Source of the DNA: Streptomyces sp. SID13726
GTDB taxonomy: Bacteria; Actinomycetota; Actinomycetes; Streptomycetales; Streptomycetaceae
Assembly (NCBI RefSeq): GCF_010548375.1
Contig: NZ_JAAGLY010000021.1
Span: 1-64,000 of the forward strand
Direction of reading: 5' to 3'
DNA: 64,000 nt
The notes beneath the pieces were generated by a model. That model was not told the origin of the DNA, ran no database searches, and worked only from the letters and a program-made list of their open reading frames with translations. The position numbers and the translations under genes were made by a program. Of this stretch, positions 61,580-64,000 are shown one piece after another. The stretch's first letter is position 1; every line of letters begins with the position of its first letter.

Positions 61580-62038
61580 CGAGCCACCTCCTCCCGTCCG
61601 CCGAGCGGACCTCGCCGTGCCTCTCATTTCTACGGCACGGCACTGACAAATGAGACGCCCAACTCCGGTTCTGGCGCGTCGGTTTTGTGATGGTTTCCAG
61701 GCCGACGGACGGAGCGGGCGCCGGACCACCGTAGGCCCGCGGGCACCGTCAGCCAATCTGGTTATCCACAGGCCATGTGGACGACGGCCCGGATGCTGTG
61801 GAGAACTCCGCAAAACCTGTGCACGACCCGGTGGACAGGCCTGTGAACAAGCGCCGCCATTACTTCAGAGAACACCTCTGACCTGCATCTTCACCGTCCA
61901 CCGGCTGTGCAGAAGAAAAACTTTCCCCGTCAGCTCAAGATCACTTCGAACTGTACACAGCGGCGCACGTCACGCAACGACAAGTAAGGGTCTAAGCTGC
62001 ATTGCATCTCTTACCTGTGGACGATTAGATTGGTGCAC
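61580..62038. other. 459-bp dnaB-MATE divergent region with DnaA-box-like sites
   Basis: No gene supported. It contains one perfect DnaA box, TTATCCACA (61762-61770), and several near matches to the right (TGTGGACGA at 61776, TGTGGAGAA at 61798, TGTGCACGA at 61819). The promoters of dnaB (minus strand) and the MATE gene (plus strand) must lie here. Confidence 0.65.
61762..61770 (+). promoter_or_regulatory. DnaA box upstream of dnaB
   Basis: TTATCCACA, a perfect high-affinity nonamer, 183 bases before the dnaB start, with weaker repeats following on its right. Confidence 0.65.
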
Positions 62039-63376
62039 ATGACACAGGCGCCCGCGACCCCCAAGGCCACCCGGCGACAGCACGACCGTGAGATCGTCGC
62101 ACTCGCCGTTCCGGCCTTCGGCGCGCTGGTCGCCGAGCCCCTCTTCGTCATGGCCGACAGCGCGATCGTCGGTCACCTCGGCACCGCACAGCTCGCCGGT
62201 CTCGGCATCGCCTCGGCCCTCCTCATGACGGCCGTCAGCATCTTTGTCTTCCTCGCCTACGCCACCACCGCCGCCGTCGCCCGGCGCGTCGGAGCCGGCG
62301 ATCTCCAGGCCGCCATCCGCCAGGGCATGGACGGCATCTGGCTGGCCCTGCTCCTCGGCGCCGCCGTCATCGCCGTCGTCCTGCCCACCGCTCCGTCGAT
62401 CGTGGAACTCTTCGGCGCCTCCGACACCGCGGCTCCCTACGCGACCACCTATCTGCGGATCTCGGCCCTCGGTATCCCGGCCATGCTCGTGGTCCTCGCC
62501 GCGACCGGTGTGCTGCGCGGGCTCCAGGACACCAGGACCCCGCTCTACGTCGCGATAGCCGGCTTCATCGCCAACGGCGTCCTCAACGTAGGCCTCGTCT
62601 ACGGCGCCGACCTCGGCATCGCGGGCTCCGCCTGGGGCACGGTCATCGCCCAGTGCGGCATGGCGGCCGCCTATCTCGTGGTCGTCGTACGCGGAGCCCG
62701 CAGACACGGCGCCTCTCTGCGTCCCGACGCATCGGGCATCAGGGCTTCCGCCCAGGCCGGTGTCCCTCTGCTGGTCCGCACTCTCTCCCTGAGAGCGATC
62801 CTGATGATCGCCACAGCCGTGGCAGCCCGCCTCGGTGACGCGGACATCGCCGCTCACCAGATCATCCTGTCCCTGTGGAGCCTGCTCGCCTTCGCGCTCG
62901 ACGCCATCGCTATCGCCGGACAGGCCATCATCGGCCGCTATCTGGGGGCCGGCGACAGCGACGGCGCCCGCCGGGCATGCCGTCGGATGGTGGAGTGGGG
63001 CATCGCGGTCGGAGTCGTCCTGGGCGTACTGGTCGTACTCTCCCGGCCGCTGTTCCTGCCCCTGTTCACCAGTGACGCCACGGTCAAAGACGCCGCCCTG
63101 CCCGCTCTGGTGATCGTGGCCCTCTCCCAGCCGATCTGCGGAGTCGTCTTCGTCCTGGACGGCGTGCTGATGGGCGCGGGCGACGGGCCCTACCTCGCCT
63201 GGGCCATGGTCGTCACCCTGGCCGTCTTCGCCCCGGTGGCTCTGCTCGTGCCCACGCTGGGCGGTGGCCTCACCGCTGTATGGGCGGCGATGACGCTGAT
63301 GATGGCGGTCCGCATGCTGACGCTGTGGCTGCGCACGCGCTCAGGCCGCTGGATCGTCACCGGCGCGACCCGCTGA
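62039..63376 (+). CDS. MATE-family efflux transporter (DinF type)
   Basis: 445 residues from ATG 62039; TTG 62030 and GTG 62033 are less likely. Twelve membrane helices in two bundles, with the N-terminal family motif VPAFGALVAEPLFVMADSAI, and GHLGTAQLAGLGIA. DinF-type MATE proteins export drugs or organic cations using Na+ or H+. It is conserved beside dnaB and rplI in streptomycetes. Confidence 0.93.
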   Translation: MTQAPATPKATRRQHDREIVALAVPAFGALVAEPLFVMADSAIVGHLGTAQLAGLGIASALLMTAVSIFVFLAYATTAAVARRVGAGDLQAAIRQGMDGIWLALLLGAAVIAVVLPTAPSIVELFGASDTAAPYATTYLRISALGIPAMLVVLAATGVLRGLQDTRTPLYVAIAGFIANGVLNVGLVYGADLGIAGSAWGTVIAQCGMAAAYLVVVVRGARRHGASLRPDASGIRASAQAGVPLLVRTLSLRAILMIATAVAARLGDADIAAHQIILSLWSLLAFALDAIAIAGQAIIGRYLGAGDSDGARRACRRMVEWGIAVGVVLGVLVVLSRPLFLPLFTSDATVKDAALPALVIVALSQPICGVVFVLDGVLMGAGDGPYLAWAMVVTLAVFAPVALLVPTLGGGLTAVWAAMTLMMAVRMLTLWLRTRSGRWIVTGATR

Positions 63377-63378
63377 CC

Positions 63379-63392
63379 GTTTCACGTGAAAC
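63379..63392. promoter_or_regulatory. parS site downstream of the MATE gene
   Basis: GTTTCACGTGAAAC, perfect consensus, three bases after the MATE stop. Confidence 0.95.
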
Positions 63393-63407
63393 ATCGCGGG
63401 CCGTCAC

Positions 63408-63421
63408 GTTTCACGTGAAAC
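63408..63421. promoter_or_regulatory. parS site, second of a pair
   Basis: GTTTCACGTGAAAC, perfect consensus, 29 bp (start to start) from the first. Confidence 0.95.
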
Positions 63422-63452
63422 ACGACCAGCTCCACTACTGCTCCGGCACGCA

Positions 63453-63486
63453 AGAGGGGCCGTACCCCAGGAGGTACGGCCCCTCT
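63453..63486. terminator. Bidirectional terminator between MATE and rplI
   Basis: A 14-bp perfect stem (63453-63466 with 63473-63486; core GAGGGGCCGTACC) and a six-base loop, between two convergent genes. Confidence 0.92.
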
Positions 63487-63513
63487 CACAACTGCTCATG
63501 CCAGACGCAGCGG

Positions 63514-63960
63514 TCAGGCCGCGACGACCTCGATGTTGACCTTGGCGGCAACCTCGGGGTGCAGACGCACGGACGTCTCGTGGGCGCCCAGGGTCTTGAT
63601 CGGCGAGCCCAGCTCGATGCGGCGCTTATCGACCTCGGGGCCACCGGAAGCCTTGATCGCGGAAGCGACGTCGGCCGGGGTGACGGAACCGAAGAGACGA
63701 CCGGCGTCGCCGGAGCGGACAGCCAGACGGACCTTGACAGCCTCGAGCTGGCCCTTGATCTGGTTGGCCTGCTCGATGGTCTGGATCTCGTGGATCTTGC
63801 GAGCACGACGGATCTGCTCGACGTCCTTCTCGCCGCCCTTGGTCCAGCGGATCGCGAAGTTCCGCGGGATCAGGTAGTTGCGAGCGTAACCGTCCTTGAC
63901 GTCGACGACGTCGCCCGCGGCACCGAGGCCGGAGACCTCGTGGGTGAGGATGATCTTCAT
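63514..63960 (-). CDS. rplI: 50S ribosomal protein L9
   Basis: 148 residues, full length. The N-terminal domain (MKIILTHEVSGLGAAGDVVD, GYARNYLIPRNFA) is followed by the long helix and a C-terminal domain that binds 23S rRNA. A strong ribosome binding site (GGGAGGGG) lies about 10 bases before ATG 63958-63960. It follows rpsR by 18 bases. Confidence 0.98.
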   Translation of the reverse strand: MKIILTHEVSGLGAAGDVVDVKDGYARNYLIPRNFAIRWTKGGEKDVEQIRRARKIHEIQTIEQANQIKGQLEAVKVRLAVRSGDAGRLFGSVTPADVASAIKASGGPEVDKRRIELGSPIKTLGAHETSVRLHPEVAAKVNIEVVAA

Positions 63961-63978
63961 GAGTCGGTCACCCCTCCC

Positions 63979-64000
63979 TTATCGCGCGGTGGACGTGTAG
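63979..64000 (-). CDS. rpsR: 30S ribosomal protein S18, last codons only
   Basis: The minus strand from the window edge reads YTSTAR and then TAA at 63981-63979, matching the C-terminus I recall for streptomycete S18, and it sits directly upstream of rplI as in the conserved rpsF-ssb-rpsR-rplI order. Only seven codons (one incomplete) are visible. Confidence 0.8.

Overview
This is a high-GC actinobacterial chromosome segment, almost certainly Streptomyces. The indicators are ssgA and ssgR (sporulation genes of morphologically complex actinomycetes), frequent GTG starts, GTGA/ATGA start-stop overlaps, canonical Streptomyces parS sites, and a gene order I recognise from the origin-proximal core of Streptomyces chromosomes (copper/DyP locus, pheA, serS, cyd genes, thiC, ssgA/ssgR, ptpA, dnaB, rplI, rpsR). 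parS sites become denser to the right, so oriC probably lies beyond the right edge.

Layout. Positions 1-8.8 kb hold a CitG-like fragment, a secreted intradiol dioxygenase, an RsbW-like ATPase and an extracellular copper locus (membrane protein, YcnI, Sco, PCuAC, CopC-CopD, DyP peroxidase). Positions 8.9-12.4 kb hold pheA, serS and a HAD phosphatase, with a cluster of DnaA-box-like sites between pheA and serS. An odd tRNA-like gene lies at 12.46-12.56 kb. Positions 13-16.6 kb hold two ABC ATPase/permease pairs. Positions 16.9-24.8 kb hold an M24 peptidase, a hydrolase-SDR fusion, a MerR regulator, kptA, an LLM flavin oxidoreductase, a second HAD phosphatase and an M23 peptidase. Positions 24.8-32.7 kb form a respiratory block: a DevS/DosS-like sensor kinase, a fused cydDC, cydB and cydA behind a Rex-type operator.

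Positions 32.8-40.7 kb hold an aminotransferase, a LacI regulator, a metallophosphoesterase, a membrane protein, a beta-propeller-like protein and thiC under a TPP riboswitch. Positions 41-45 kb hold a YibE/F membrane protein with a His/Gly-rich head, then ssgA and ssgR. Positions 45-57 kb hold small housekeeping and regulatory genes (DUF5326-like, cupin, holin-like, ptpA, a Cys/Met lyase, LysR, Nudix, flavohemoprotein-like, HAD, tandem GNAT, MFS plus MarR, GNAT, serine hydrolase). Positions 57.3-59.8 kb are a lower-GC patch of uncharacterised genes. The right end carries dnaB, a MATE exporter, rplI and the last codons of rpsR.

The most unusual signals are as follows. Ten parS sites are spread over the window; one lies inside the TPP riboswitch of thiC, one inside the DyP coding region, and one contains the cydDC start codon. 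The tRNA-like gene has a class-II-like fold and an insertion next to a GCA triplet. DnaA-box clusters occur away from oriC. Tandem-repeat, low-complexity expansions recur in at least six otherwise conserved proteins. I found no CRISPR array, insertion sequence or prophage.
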